64,000 bases of DNA from Hymenobacter sp. BT559 (GTDB taxonomy: Bacteria; Bacteroidota; Bacteroidia; Cytophagales; Hymenobacteraceae), in NCBI RefSeq assembly GCF_017571525.1, contig NZ_JAGETY010000003.1, forward strand, positions 1 to 64,000, given 5' to 3'. A program made the position numbers and the translations under genes. Under the pieces are notes generated by a model that was given only the letters and a program-made list of their open reading frames with translations, searched no databases and had not been told where the DNA came from. Positions 53,511 through 62,148 of this stretch are shown piece by piece; position 1 is the stretch's first letter, and the number at the start of each line of letters is the position of its first letter.

Positions 53511-53921
53511 ATGGCCGACCTGCCTCTGGTGCTGCTCGTGGATGACGATGAAGCGGCGCGCTACCTCCACCAGCGCCTCCTGCGCCCCTACTTAGCCAAC
53601 ATCGAGCTGGCCGTTGCCGAAAATGGCCAGGAAGCCCTGCACCAGCTGCTGGCCCGCCCCGACGATGCCACCCCGGCCCTGGTGCTGCTCGACCTCAACA
53701 TGCCTTTCATGGGCGGGTTGGCGTTTTTAGAAGTGTACAGCCACTGGCCGCCCGCCCAGCAGCAGCGCACGGCGGTGGTGGTGCTCTCGTCGTCGGTGAT
53801 GGCCACCGAGCGCCAGCGTACCCAGGAGCTAGGGGCCGGCTTCGAAGCCAAGCCGCTCACGGCCCCGGTAGTGGGCCGGCTGCTGCTGCAGCACCTGGGC
53901 GTGGCGCTGCCCACGGGGTAG
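53511..53921 (+). CDS. single-domain response regulator (CheY-like)
   Basis: 136-residue receiver alone: acidic DDDE (11-14 region), phosphoacceptor Asp in LLDLNMPFMGG, conserved Ser/Thr in VVLSSS and Lys in EAKPLT. No output domain. It follows the PAS kinase and may pass the phosphate on to another protein or feed back on the kinase. Typical of stand-alone receivers that often follow Bacteroidota PAS kinases. Confidence 0.9.
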   Translation: MADLPLVLLVDDDEAARYLHQRLLRPYLANIELAVAENGQEALHQLLARPDDATPALVLLDLNMPFMGGLAFLEVYSHWPPAQQQRTAVVVLSSSVMATERQRTQELGAGFEAKPLTAPVVGRLLLQHLGVALPTG

Positions 53922-53997
53922 CCCGGGCCGGCCTCCTCACTCCCTGCAACCGAGAGCTGCCAATCAGCATCTTTGTGTATTCTTAAGCCTAGCAAGC

Positions 53998-54411
53998 ATG
54001 CAATCGCTTACCGCTATTCTGCTGGTCGATGACGACCCATCCACCAATTATCTAAACGAAGCGGCGCTTTATCCGCTGCAGCTGACCACTACCTACCTCA
54101 CGGCCCACAACGGCCAGGAAGCCCTGGACCTGCTGGCCGCCCAGTCGGCCACGCCCGAAGAGCCGGTGCTAGTGCTGCTCGACATGGCCATGCCCGTGCT
54201 CAATGGCATGGGGTTTTTGCAGGCTTTTCAGGCGCTGCCCGCCAGCGTGCGGGCCGCTACCATTATTGTGGTGGTGGCCGTCAGCATGTCGTCGGCCGAC
54301 CTGGGGCAGCTCGAAAAATATTCCGTGGCCGGCCTGGTCAGCAAGCCGCTGACGCCGGATAAGCTCATGGCCATTCTGCGCCTGCACTTCAGGGCTGTAA
54401 AGCAGGGCTAG
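53998..54411 (+). CDS. single-domain response regulator (CheY-like), second copy
   Basis: 137 residues, same fold as the preceding gene: DDD pocket, Asp in LLDMAMPVLNG, conserved Ser in VAVSMS, Lys in SKPLT. Shares clear blocks with its neighbour, suggesting an old tandem duplication, but it is diverged. 76 bp after it on the same strand. The 3' end of the gene forms one arm of the shared terminator. Confidence 0.88.
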   Translation: MQSLTAILLVDDDPSTNYLNEAALYPLQLTTTYLTAHNGQEALDLLAAQSATPEEPVLVLLDMAMPVLNGMGFLQAFQALPASVRAATIIVVVAVSMSSADLGQLEKYSVAGLVSKPLTPDKLMAILRLHFRAVKQG

Positions 54412-54481
54412 CGGCCTGCCCGCGAAGCCCGGCGATACCTTGTCGCGCGGGCAGGGCCGGCAAGCCGCTAGCCCTGCTTTA
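54398..54481. terminator. bidirectional hairpin between the second receiver and phr
   Basis: Perfect 18-bp arms TAAAGCAGGGCTAGCGGC / GCCGCTAGCCCTGCTTTA (54398-54415 and 54464-54481) with an inner CTGCCCGCG stem. It overlaps the last codons of the receiver gene and the stop of phr. Confidence 0.82.
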
Positions 54482-55792
54482 GCGGCGGCCCTTGCGGATG
54501 GCCTCGATGGCCCGCACGCGGCCTTCTTTTAAGTCGACCAGGGGCGCCGAGTAGCTGGCGGTGCCGTATTCGGGCACCCATTTTTTGATGTAGGCAAAAT
54601 CGGGGTCATACTGCTTTTGCTGGCTCACGGGACTATATACCCGAAACCAGGGCGCGGCCACGGCGCCGGTGCCGGCCATCCACTGCCAGTTGCCCACGTT
54701 GTTGCTCATGTCATAGTCGAGCAGCTTCTCCGAGAAGTAATGTTCGCCGAGCGTCCAGTCTATAAACAGGTGCTTGACCAGAAAGCCCGCCGCCACGATG
54801 CGTGCCCGGTTGTGGATGTAGCCCGTTTGGTTGAGCTGTCGCATTCCGGCATCGACCAGAGGCACGCCGGTGCGGCCCTCGCACCAGGCCTGGTACTCGG
54901 CCGGGGCGTGGCGGTAGGGCAGGTGGCGCATCTTGGGGTCGTAGGCCTCGGTGGCGGTGTGGGGAAAATGCCAGAGCAGCATCATAAAGAAATCGCGCCA
55001 GATTATCTCATTCAGCAGCTTCTTATTCAGCTCATTGGCCTGCTTCAGCACGGCCCGGATGCTGACCGTGCCAAAGCGCAGGTGCACCGACAGGCGCGTG
55101 GTGCCGTGCTCCAGGGCCGGCGTGTCGCGGGTCTGGTCGTAGTGGCGCACCACCTCGGCGGGCGGCAGCCCGGCGGGCCCCGTGTACTGCTCGTGGCGCC
55201 CGAAGCCCAGGTCCTTGAGCGTTGGCCGGCCGGCGTCGCCGGGGTGGGGGCTAGCCAGATTTTCCTTTTTGAACAGCCGCGTCGAGGGGTGGGCCTTAAA
55301 GTCCTGCTCGGGCTGGAGCCGGGCCTGCCAGGCGTTGGAATACGCCCCAAATACCTTGTGGGGCTTGCCGTTTTTAGTCAGCACCTCGTCCTTGGCAAAA
55401 ATAACCTGGTCCTTAAAGGTCTGAAAATCTACACCGTGCTGCCCGAGTAGCCGGGCCACGGCCGCGTCGCGCTCGGTGGCGTAGGGCTCGTAGTCCTCGT
55501 TGGTGTACACGGCCGCCAGGTCGTAGTCGTGCAGCAGCTGCTTAAACGCGTTCAGCACGGTGTCGTGCCGGGCCAGCAGGCCGCCCCCTGCCTCGCGGGC
55601 CTCATGGGCCAGGCGCTCTACCTGGTCGAAGAGGAAGGTGAGGCGGGCATCGTCGGGCGGCAGCTTGTCCAGTATGGTTTTGTCGTAGAGGAAGAACGGC
55701 AGCACTGGCTCGTCGCGCTGCAGCGCCGCCGCCAGCCCCGCGTTGTCGTCGAAGCGCAGGTCGCGCCGGTGCCAGAAGATGGTGATTTTCAT
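54479..55792 (-). CDS. phr: deoxyribodipyrimidine photolyase (class I type)
   Basis: 437 residues. N-terminal alpha/beta cofactor domain (MKITIFWHRRDLRFDDNAGL, the photolyase-cryptochrome signature) and the C-terminal FAD-binding helical domain with VPLVDAGMRQLNQTGYIHNR and the WQWMAGTGAVAAPWFR block next to the flavin. It repairs UV-induced pyrimidine dimers using blue light. ATG at 55792 chosen from the signature; seven codons upstream are possible. Convergent with the receiver gene; head of its own unit, 44 bp downstream of the frameshifted kinase. Confidence 0.93.
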   Translation of the reverse strand: MKITIFWHRRDLRFDDNAGLAAALQRDEPVLPFFLYDKTILDKLPPDDARLTFLFDQVERLAHEAREAGGGLLARHDTVLNAFKQLLHDYDLAAVYTNEDYEPYATERDAAVARLLGQHGVDFQTFKDQVIFAKDEVLTKNGKPHKVFGAYSNAWQARLQPEQDFKAHPSTRLFKKENLASPHPGDAGRPTLKDLGFGRHEQYTGPAGLPPAEVVRHYDQTRDTPALEHGTTRLSVHLRFGTVSIRAVLKQANELNKKLLNEIIWRDFFMMLLWHFPHTATEAYDPKMRHLPYRHAPAEYQAWCEGRTGVPLVDAGMRQLNQTGYIHNRARIVAAGFLVKHLFIDWTLGEHYFSEKLLDYDMSNNVGNWQWMAGTGAVAAPWFRVYSPVSQQKQYDPDFAYIKKWVPEYGTASYSAPLVDLKEGRVRAIEAIRKGRR

Positions 55793-55835
55793 GTTTTCCC
55801 TTACGCAATACACTGCAGCTAGATACCGCCAGGCC

Positions 55836-57619
55836 CTACGGCCAGGGCCAGCGCACCAAGATTTGGGTGCCGAGCCCGGGGGCCGACTCCATCCGCACCA
55901 CGCCGCGCAGCACGGCGGCGTAGCGGTGCAGCGTCATCAGGCCTAGGCCCTGGCGCACGGTGGCCGGGTCAAAGCCGCAGCCATTGTCTTCGATGCGCAC
56001 CACCAGGCCCTCGGGCAGGGCATCGACCTCCACGGTGGCCTCGGTGGCCTGCGCGTGCAGGGCCACGTTGTGCGCCAGGCCCTGCACCAGCCGGTACACG
56101 GCTTGCTGCAGCACGGCGGGCACGGCCGGGCCCTCGGCCAGCTCTACGTGGCAGTGCCAGCGCAGGGCGGGGCTAGCCAGCTGCTGGCAAATGGTATCGA
56201 GCGCCACTTGTAAGCCAAAGTCGGCCAGCAAGGTGGGGGTAAGCTGGTAGGAGATAGCACGCACCTGCCGCACGGCCTCGGCCAGCAGGTCGGTGGCGCG
56301 CTGGCGGGCGGGCTCGGCGGCAGCTGCTCGAGCTGTAGCTTGGTGGCGTACAGCAGCTGCCCTAGCCCGTTGTAGAGGCTTTCGGCAATGCGGCGGCGCT
56401 CTTCTTCCTGGCCCTCGAGCACGGCTGCCAGCTGCTGCTGCTGCTGGGCCTGCTTGCGGTCCGTCGAGTTGTAGAAGAGCACGCCCAAGAGCAGCGGCTC
56501 GGCCTCATCGAGCGGAAAGGCATATGCCTCAAACCATTCGCCCACCCGCGATGAAAACAGTTCGAAGCGCTCGGGCTGCCGGGTCTGCACCACGCGTTGG
56601 TAGCGTATAAACCATTCTTCTTCCATGTGCACCCCTAGCTGGCGCATCGACACGTCGCGGCTAAGCTGCGCGGCCGGCAGGCCGGTGAGGTGTATAAAGG
56701 CGGGGTTGACTTCGAGCCAGCGCACGTCGGTGGGGGTGGTGGCCGTAGCCGGCAGCAACTGCGCAATGCCGAAGCCCTGCGTCATGGTTTCAAACAGCTT
56801 GCGGTACCGGGTCAGCACTTCGCGCTGGGCGGCGGCGCTCTCCTTACGAGCCGTAATGTCGGTAGCTACTCCAAACCACTCGCGCAGGCTCCCGGCAGCA
56901 TCAAGCACCGGCACAGCGCGCGAGTACGTCCAGCCCACCGAGCCATCGACCCGCACCACACGGTGCTCGAGGGTAAAGGGCCGGGCCGTAGCCACGGCCG
57001 CCTGCACGGCGGCGGCCACCCGCACTTGGTCATCGGGCGGAATGTAGCGCGCCAGCCAGTCGGCGCTAGGGTAGGTGGTATCGGCCAGAAAGGTTTTGCC
57101 TTGCAGCGCCAGCACCTGCCGCCCGTCGGGGCTCATGCGGTACACCGTGTCGGCCATGGTCGTAATAAACAGCCGCGCCGTATCCTCGGGGAGCCAGGCG
57201 GTGGGCGCGGCGGGTAGCAGCAGCGTTACCAGGTGGCTGCCGGCCGCCCCGGCCGGCAGCACCTGCCAGGCTTCGTGGGGTGGGCCGGCCGCCGGCTCCG
57301 CAGGCAGCCATCGGGCCGGCTCGCCAGTGCGGGCTACCTGCGCGGCTACCTGCTGCCACGCCGGCATTGGTCCGCCCAGGCACTGATGCCAGGTGTGCCC
57401 CTCTACAAGGGCTAGCCCGGCGTGCTGACGATAGGCCGTATTGGCGGCCAGAAAGCGAAAGTCGACGGCATCTCCCGTGGCATCAAAAAGCACCTGGCCC
57501 AGGCAGCAGGGCTGCGGCAGCTGGTACACGAGGGCACGGTAAGGGTCTAGGAGGCCTGATGGCAAGCGGCTGCTCGCTCCAGAAACGAAATGCGTGTCAG
57601 CAGCCGATGGAATAGACAT
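55836..57619 (-). pseudogene. PAS sensor histidine kinase, frameshifted and lacking its phosphoacceptor His
   Basis: Two overlapping frames make one kinase. The upstream part (57619 to about 56320) has PAS-like units (three, to about residue 395) and the HisKA_3-type helix (RRRIAESLYNGLGQLLYATK). At about 56311-56322 a one-base change shifts the frame (CTGCCG-CCGAGCC), and the downstream part carries on as ATDLLAEAVRQVRAISYQL, with HATPase_c (DNGCGFD, QGLGLMTLH) and a stop at 55836. Separately, the residue that should be the phosphoacceptor His is Tyr416 (codon TAC). The paralogue at 46802 keeps the His. So the gene is doubly impaired, unless the frameshift is a sequencing error. It would still be kinase-dead by the His loss. 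Confidence 0.78.
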
Positions 57620-58252
57620 ACAAGAAGCAGAACGAAGTAACTGCGTCCACTTGAATTTTCTGTGAAAGATACACCGCTAGCCTAAGCAGTAAGAAGCCGA
57701 TTTTAGCAAGCTGTTCGGCTAGCTAGCGCACGCAGCGCCCATTCTTCCTCCCTAGACGCGGTAGGCCCGCGAGCTGGTTCCGCCGACGGGATGGCCGGCT
57801 TGTTTTTTGGCAGGCCGCCCCGCTGCCAGGCTTATCCAGCGATAGGATAATAATAAATTCCTGGGGGAGCGAGCAACAGAAGAGTTTGTTTAATAGATTT
57901 GCACAAACGATTGTGTAAAACAAAAGCCTTATTCGTCCTAGCTACTTCGGTTAAGCTTGCTTTCTCCTGAAAAATTCTCTTCTAACGCTGCCACGCTATG
58001 CTATTTGCCCCGCCCGGCTAATAGTCCACCTGTGGCCTTGACTGCCAACGCTTTAGCCTGTCAAGCTTGTTTCAGGGCTGCACGTTAAGAATGTCGGAAA
58101 CCAGGCGGCGGGCAAGAATAGCTGCCTGCACCAGTCGACGGTGGGGCTAGGGGCTGCCGGGCAGCTGGTAGGGACTAGCCGAGGCCAGTATGCCACGATA
58201 GGGGCATATTTACGCAAAAAGTGCGTGTATTTTACTCTTTCCCTTTCTTCCC
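57620..58252 (+). other. intergenic region upstream of galM with an operator and a possible -7 box
   Basis: A 630-bp spacer without a supported gene; the open frame on the minus strand (57723-57923) has no recognisable features. It carries the arabinose-type palindrome at 57901 overlapping a TAGATTTG box, and AT-rich sequence near 57841-57900. The first half is the divergent control region for the broken kinase; the second half, to 58252, shows nothing further that I recognise. Confidence 0.5.
57894..57916 (+). promoter_or_regulatory. -7-like box overlapping an arabinose-type operator upstream of galM-araBDA
   Basis: TAGATTTG (57894-57901) fits TAnnTTTG exactly; GCACAAACGATTGTGT (57901-57916) matches the susC site 14 of 16. 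A repressor bound here would cover the start site. No good -33 TTTG lies 19-21 bp upstream, and the leader to galM would be about 340 nt, so a closer promoter for galM is possible. Confidence 0.55.
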
Positions 58253-59467
58253 ATGCCTACTTCCCTGCGCTTTAGCGTACTTGCTACCGGCTTCAGCGGT
58301 GCCCTGCTGCTAGCCGCTTGCTCCTCCAACCCTTCCTCTTCCACTACCCAGGACGCGGCCACCACTACTACGGCTCCGGCCGATTCGGCTGCTACTGGCG
58401 CTAGCGCCTCCGCCATGCCTACTTCCGCTTCATTCGGCAAAACTGCCGACGGCCAGGAAATTCAGCTCTTTACGCTCACCAATACCCACGGCCTCAAGGC
58501 CAGCATCAGCACCTACGGCGGCACGCTCACCAGCCTGCTCGTGCCCGATAAGACCGGCAGGCTCAGCGACGTCATCCTCGGATTTGACAACGTGAGCGGC
58601 TACCTCAGCCCGGAGTTTAAGAAGTCGAATCCCTACTTCGGCGCGCTCATTGGGCGCTACGGCAACCGCATCGCCAAGGGCAAGTTCACCGTCGACGGCA
58701 AGCAGTACCAGGTGGGCATCAACAACAACGGCAACTCGCTGCACGGCGGCAACGTGGGTTTCAACCAGAAAATCTGGACCGCCAAGCCCGGCACCACCGC
58801 CGCTGGCGAAACGCTCACGCTGACGTACCTGAGCAAAGATGGCGAGGAGGGCTACCCCGGTAATCTGAACGTGACGGTGGTGTACACCCTCACCCACGAC
58901 AACGCCCTCAAGATTGACTACACGGCCACTACCGACAAGGCTACGCCCGTCAACCTCACCAACCACGCCTACTTCAACCTGGCCCTGGGCCAGAGCAAGG
59001 ACGTGCTGGCCCACCAGGTAACCATCCCGGCCGACCGCTACACGGTGGTCGATGCCAGCCTCATCCCGACCGGCGAGCTGCGCCCGGTGAAGGGCACGCC
59101 CTTCGATTTCACCAGCCCTCACGCCATTGGCGAGCGCATTGCGCAGGTGCCCGGCGGCTACGACCACAACTGGGTGCTTAATCAAGCCACCGGCCAGCAC
59201 TCGGCGGCCACCGTGTACGAGCCCACCACCGGCCGCACCATGGAGGTAACCACCGACGAGCCCGGCGTGCAGTTCTACACCGGCAATTTCCTCGATGGCA
59301 CCTTGAAAGGAAAGGGCGGGATTGTTTACGGCAAGCACGCGGGCTTTTGCCTCGAAACCCAGCACTTCCCCGACTCGCCCAACCAGCCCAAGTTTCCGAG
59401 CACCATCCTGAAGCCGGGCGAGACCTACCACACCACCACCAGCTACACGTTCGGGGTGCGCAAATAA
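58253..59467 (+). CDS. galM: aldose 1-epimerase (mutarotase), exported lipoprotein
   Basis: 404 residues. A lipoprotein signal (LLLAAC, Cys23) and a Ser/Thr/Ala-rich linker (24-55) precede the GalM domain: GALIGRYGNRIAKGKF, the catalytic His in NLTNHAYFNL, and the Glu/C-terminal motif FCLETQHFPDSPNQP. The enzyme interconverts alpha and beta anomers; in this context L-arabinose after release from arabinan in the periplasm. It is the first gene of the arabinose catabolic cluster, 163 bp ahead of araB. Confidence 0.93.
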   Translation: MPTSLRFSVLATGFSGALLLAACSSNPSSSTTQDAATTTTAPADSAATGASASAMPTSASFGKTADGQEIQLFTLTNTHGLKASISTYGGTLTSLLVPDKTGRLSDVILGFDNVSGYLSPEFKKSNPYFGALIGRYGNRIAKGKFTVDGKQYQVGINNNGNSLHGGNVGFNQKIWTAKPGTTAAGETLTLTYLSKDGEEGYPGNLNVTVVYTLTHDNALKIDYTATTDKATPVNLTNHAYFNLALGQSKDVLAHQVTIPADRYTVVDASLIPTGELRPVKGTPFDFTSPHAIGERIAQVPGGYDHNWVLNQATGQHSAATVYEPTTGRTMEVTTDEPGVQFYTGNFLDGTLKGKGGIVYGKHAGFCLETQHFPDSPNQPKFPSTILKPGETYHTTTSYTFGVRK

Positions 59468-59630
59468 TTCTTTGATGGGGGAGGTGTGGAGAATGTGGCG
59501 GTGAGAAAAGCTGAACCCAGTATTCTGGTAGTGAGTCGCTTGGCTACCCAGCTTGCTTGTTCTGCGCTCATCGGCCCTCATTTTCTGCATTCTTCACATT
59601 TTCACCTCTTTACATTATTTAGTTACTGCT

Positions 59631-61367
59631 ATGTCTGTTGCTGCTACTGAAACAGCTGATACGCCGGCCTACGTCATCGGCCTCGATTACGGCACCGATT
59701 CGGTACGGGCGCTGCTCGTAGATGCGCGCACCGGCGCCGAAATCGCGCAAGCCGTGCACTACTACCCCCGCTGGAAGCAGGGCCAGTACTGTAACCCCGC
59801 CAAAAACCAGTTTCGCCAGCATCCCCTCGACCACCTCGAGGGCCTTGAAGCTACCGTGCGTGAAGTGGCCGCCCAAGTGCCCGCCGCGCAAATCCTGGGC
59901 CTTGCCATCGACACCACCGGCAGCACGCCGGGCCCGGTGAATGAGCAGGGCCAGCTGCTGGGCCAGCTGCCCGAGTTTGCCGACAATCCCAACGCACTGT
60001 TCATCCTCTGGAAAGACCACACGGCCCTGGCCGAAGCCGCCGAAATCAACCACAAAGCGCGCACCTGGGGCGGCGAAGACTACACCAAGTACGAGGGCGG
60101 TATCTACTCCTCGGAGTGGTTTTGGGCCAAAATCATGCACACCGTGCGTGAAGACGAGGCCGTGGCCCAGGCCGCCTATTCGTGGATGGAACACTGCGAC
60201 TGGCTCACGCTGACGCTCACCGGCCAGCCGCTGGCCACTTTCAAGCGCAGCCGCTGCGCCGCCGGCCACAAGGCGCTGTGGCACGCGAGCTGGGGCGGCC
60301 TGCCCCCCGAGGAGTTCCTGACGTACCTCGACCCTAAGCTGGCTGGTTTGCGCAATCGATTGTTCGCAGAAACTTACACGGCTGACGAGGTAGCCGGGCA
60401 TCTTTCCGAAGAGTGGGCCAGCCGCCTGGGCCTGACTACCAACACGGTAATCGCGGTGGGCTCGTTCGACGCCCACGCCGGCGCCGTGGCTGGCGAAATC
60501 GAGTCCTATTCGATGGTGAAGGTGATGGGTACCAGCACCTGCGACATTGTGGTGGCTCCCACGGCCGAAGTGGGCGACCACCTGGTAGCCGGCATCTGCG
60601 GGCAGGTCGATGGCTCCGTGATTCCGGGCATGCTGGGCTTGGAGGCCGGGCAGTCGGCTTTTGGCGACCTGCTGGCCTGGTTCCGCCAGATGCTGGAGTG
60701 GCCGCTAGGGGCCGTGCAGTCGAAAACCCTGACGCCGGAGCAGCAAGCCGCCTTCCGTCAGGAAGTGAGCGACAGCCTCATCGTGCAGCTGTCCAAAGCT
60801 GCCGCCGAAGTAAACCCCACCGAAAGCCACGTGCTGGCCCTCGACTGGGTCAACGGCCGCCGCACCCCCGACGCCAACCAGGCTCTGAAAGGCGCCCTAA
60901 TGAACCTGACCATGGGCACCTCGGCCCCGCAGGTATTCCGGGCCCTGGTCGAGGCCATCTGCTACGGCTCGAAGCAGATTGTGGAGCGCTTCGAGCGCGA
61001 AGGCATTCCGATTAAGCAGGTAATTGGCATAGGCGGCGTGGCTAAAAAGTCCGCATTTGTCATGCAGACGCTGGCCGATGTGCTCGACCGGCCCATCAAA
61101 ATTGCCGTGTCGGAGCAGGCGCCGGCCCTCGGGGCGGCCATGTACGCCGCCGTGGCCGCCGGCCTCTATCCCGACGTGCTGAGCGCCCAAAAGGCGCTGG
61201 GCAGCGGCTTTGCCGAAACCTACACCCCTAGCCCCGCGAGCGTGGCCGACTATGCTGCGCGCTACGCGCAGTATCAGGCGCTGGGCAAGTTCGTGGAAAG
61301 CGTCACGGCCAGCCACTCGGAAGAGCCGGTAATGGAACCCGAAACCCCCGCCATCACCACCGCCTAA
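59631..61367 (+). CDS. araB: ribulokinase
   Basis: 578 residues, FGGY kinase of the AraB type: N-terminal phosphate motif (VIGLDYGTDSVRALLVD), sugar site near DTTGSTPGPV, AraB-characteristic YTKYEGGIYSSEWFWAK, and the C-terminal ATP-binding GIGGVAKKSAFVMQ. It phosphorylates L-ribulose with ATP to L-ribulose-5-phosphate. ATG at 59631 is chosen; 26 in-frame codons upstream are not AraB sequence. The stop is directly followed by the araD ATG (no gap). Confidence 0.95.
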   Translation: MSVAATETADTPAYVIGLDYGTDSVRALLVDARTGAEIAQAVHYYPRWKQGQYCNPAKNQFRQHPLDHLEGLEATVREVAAQVPAAQILGLAIDTTGSTPGPVNEQGQLLGQLPEFADNPNALFILWKDHTALAEAAEINHKARTWGGEDYTKYEGGIYSSEWFWAKIMHTVREDEAVAQAAYSWMEHCDWLTLTLTGQPLATFKRSRCAAGHKALWHASWGGLPPEEFLTYLDPKLAGLRNRLFAETYTADEVAGHLSEEWASRLGLTTNTVIAVGSFDAHAGAVAGEIESYSMVKVMGTSTCDIVVAPTAEVGDHLVAGICGQVDGSVIPGMLGLEAGQSAFGDLLAWFRQMLEWPLGAVQSKTLTPEQQAAFRQEVSDSLIVQLSKAAAEVNPTESHVLALDWVNGRRTPDANQALKGALMNLTMGTSAPQVFRALVEAICYGSKQIVERFEREGIPIKQVIGIGGVAKKSAFVMQTLADVLDRPIKIAVSEQAPALGAAMYAAVAAGLYPDVLSAQKALGSGFAETYTPSPASVADYAARYAQYQALGKFVESVTASHSEEPVMEPETPAITTA

Positions 61368-62066
61368 ATGAGCCAGTACCAAGACCTAAAGCAAGCCTGC
61401 TACGAGGCCAATATGCAGCTGCCGGCCCTCGGGCTGGTGCTCTTCACCTTCGGAAACGCCAGCGTGGTAGACCGTGAAAAGAGCGTGTTCGCCATCAAGC
61501 CCAGCGGCGTGCCCTATGCTACGCTGAAGCCGGAAGACATCGTAATTGTAGACTTCGACAACAACATCGTCGAGGGCAGCAAGCGGCCTAGCAGCGACAC
61601 CAAAACCCACGCGCTGCTCTTCAGGCAGTGGACGGGCATCGGTGGTATCGTGCACACGCACAGCACTTATGCCACGGCATGGGCGCAGGCACAGCTCGAT
61701 ATTCCCATCCTGGGCACCACCCATGCCGACCACCTCACGGCCGATGTGCCCTGCGCGCCGCCCATGAGCGATGAGCTCATCGCGGGTGACTACGAGCATC
61801 AGACGGGCTGGCAAATCATCAACGAATTCGAGAAGCGCGGCCTTTCGCCCGCCGAAGTCGAAATGATACTTGTGGGCAACCACGCACCCTTCACTTGGGG
61901 CAAAACCGTGGAGAAGGCCGTGTATCACAGCGCCGTGCTGGAAGAAGTGGCCAGGCTAGCCTACCTCAGCTGCACGCTGAAGCCGGGCGTGGCCCGATTG
62001 AAGGATGCCTTGATTAAAAAACACTACGAGCGCAAGCACGGCGCTAATTCTTACTACGGGCAATAA
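61368..62066 (+). CDS. araD: L-ribulose-5-phosphate 4-epimerase
   Basis: 232 residues, class II aldolase family. The zinc-binding HTHSTYATAWAQ (with His95/His97 region), the GTTHADHL block and the C-terminal HSAVLEEVAR motif are those of AraD. Reaction: L-ribulose-5-P to D-xylulose-5-P, which enters the pentose phosphate pathway. Its ATG immediately follows the araB stop (TAAATG), so the two are translationally coupled. Confidence 0.95.
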   Translation: MSQYQDLKQACYEANMQLPALGLVLFTFGNASVVDREKSVFAIKPSGVPYATLKPEDIVIVDFDNNIVEGSKRPSSDTKTHALLFRQWTGIGGIVHTHSTYATAWAQAQLDIPILGTTHADHLTADVPCAPPMSDELIAGDYEHQTGWQIINEFEKRGLSPAEVEMILVGNHAPFTWGKTVEKAVYHSAVLEEVARLAYLSCTLKPGVARLKDALIKKHYERKHGANSYYGQ

Positions 62067-62067
62067 G

Positions 62068-62143
62068 TAGCGCCGACTTTTAGTCCGCGAATGCCTAGCA
62101 ACCCATCCAACAAGTATTACTCGCGGACTGAAAGTCCGCGCTA
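62068..62143. repeat. REP-like palindromic element between araD and araA
   Basis: Two 23-bp arms, TAGCGCCGACTTTTAGTCCGCGA (split: 62068-62090) and its inverse at 62121-62143, match with two mismatches. Each arm is itself a palindrome (GCGGACT..AGTCCGC). The structure resembles REP/BIME-type intercistronic repeats and would form a strong stem-loop in mRNA 5 bp before the araA start. Confidence 0.7.
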
Positions 62144-62148
62144 CATCC

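Noticed and set aside
57723..57923. Small minus-strand frame in the galM upstream region
   Set aside because: Crosses the palindromic operator and has no domain; judged non-coding.
58430..59590. A 386-codon open frame on the minus strand opposite galM
   Set aside because: It is a by-product of high GC codon use; the galM frame has lipobox, catalytic His and Glu motifs, whereas this one has a Gly/Val/Ala-rich random composition.
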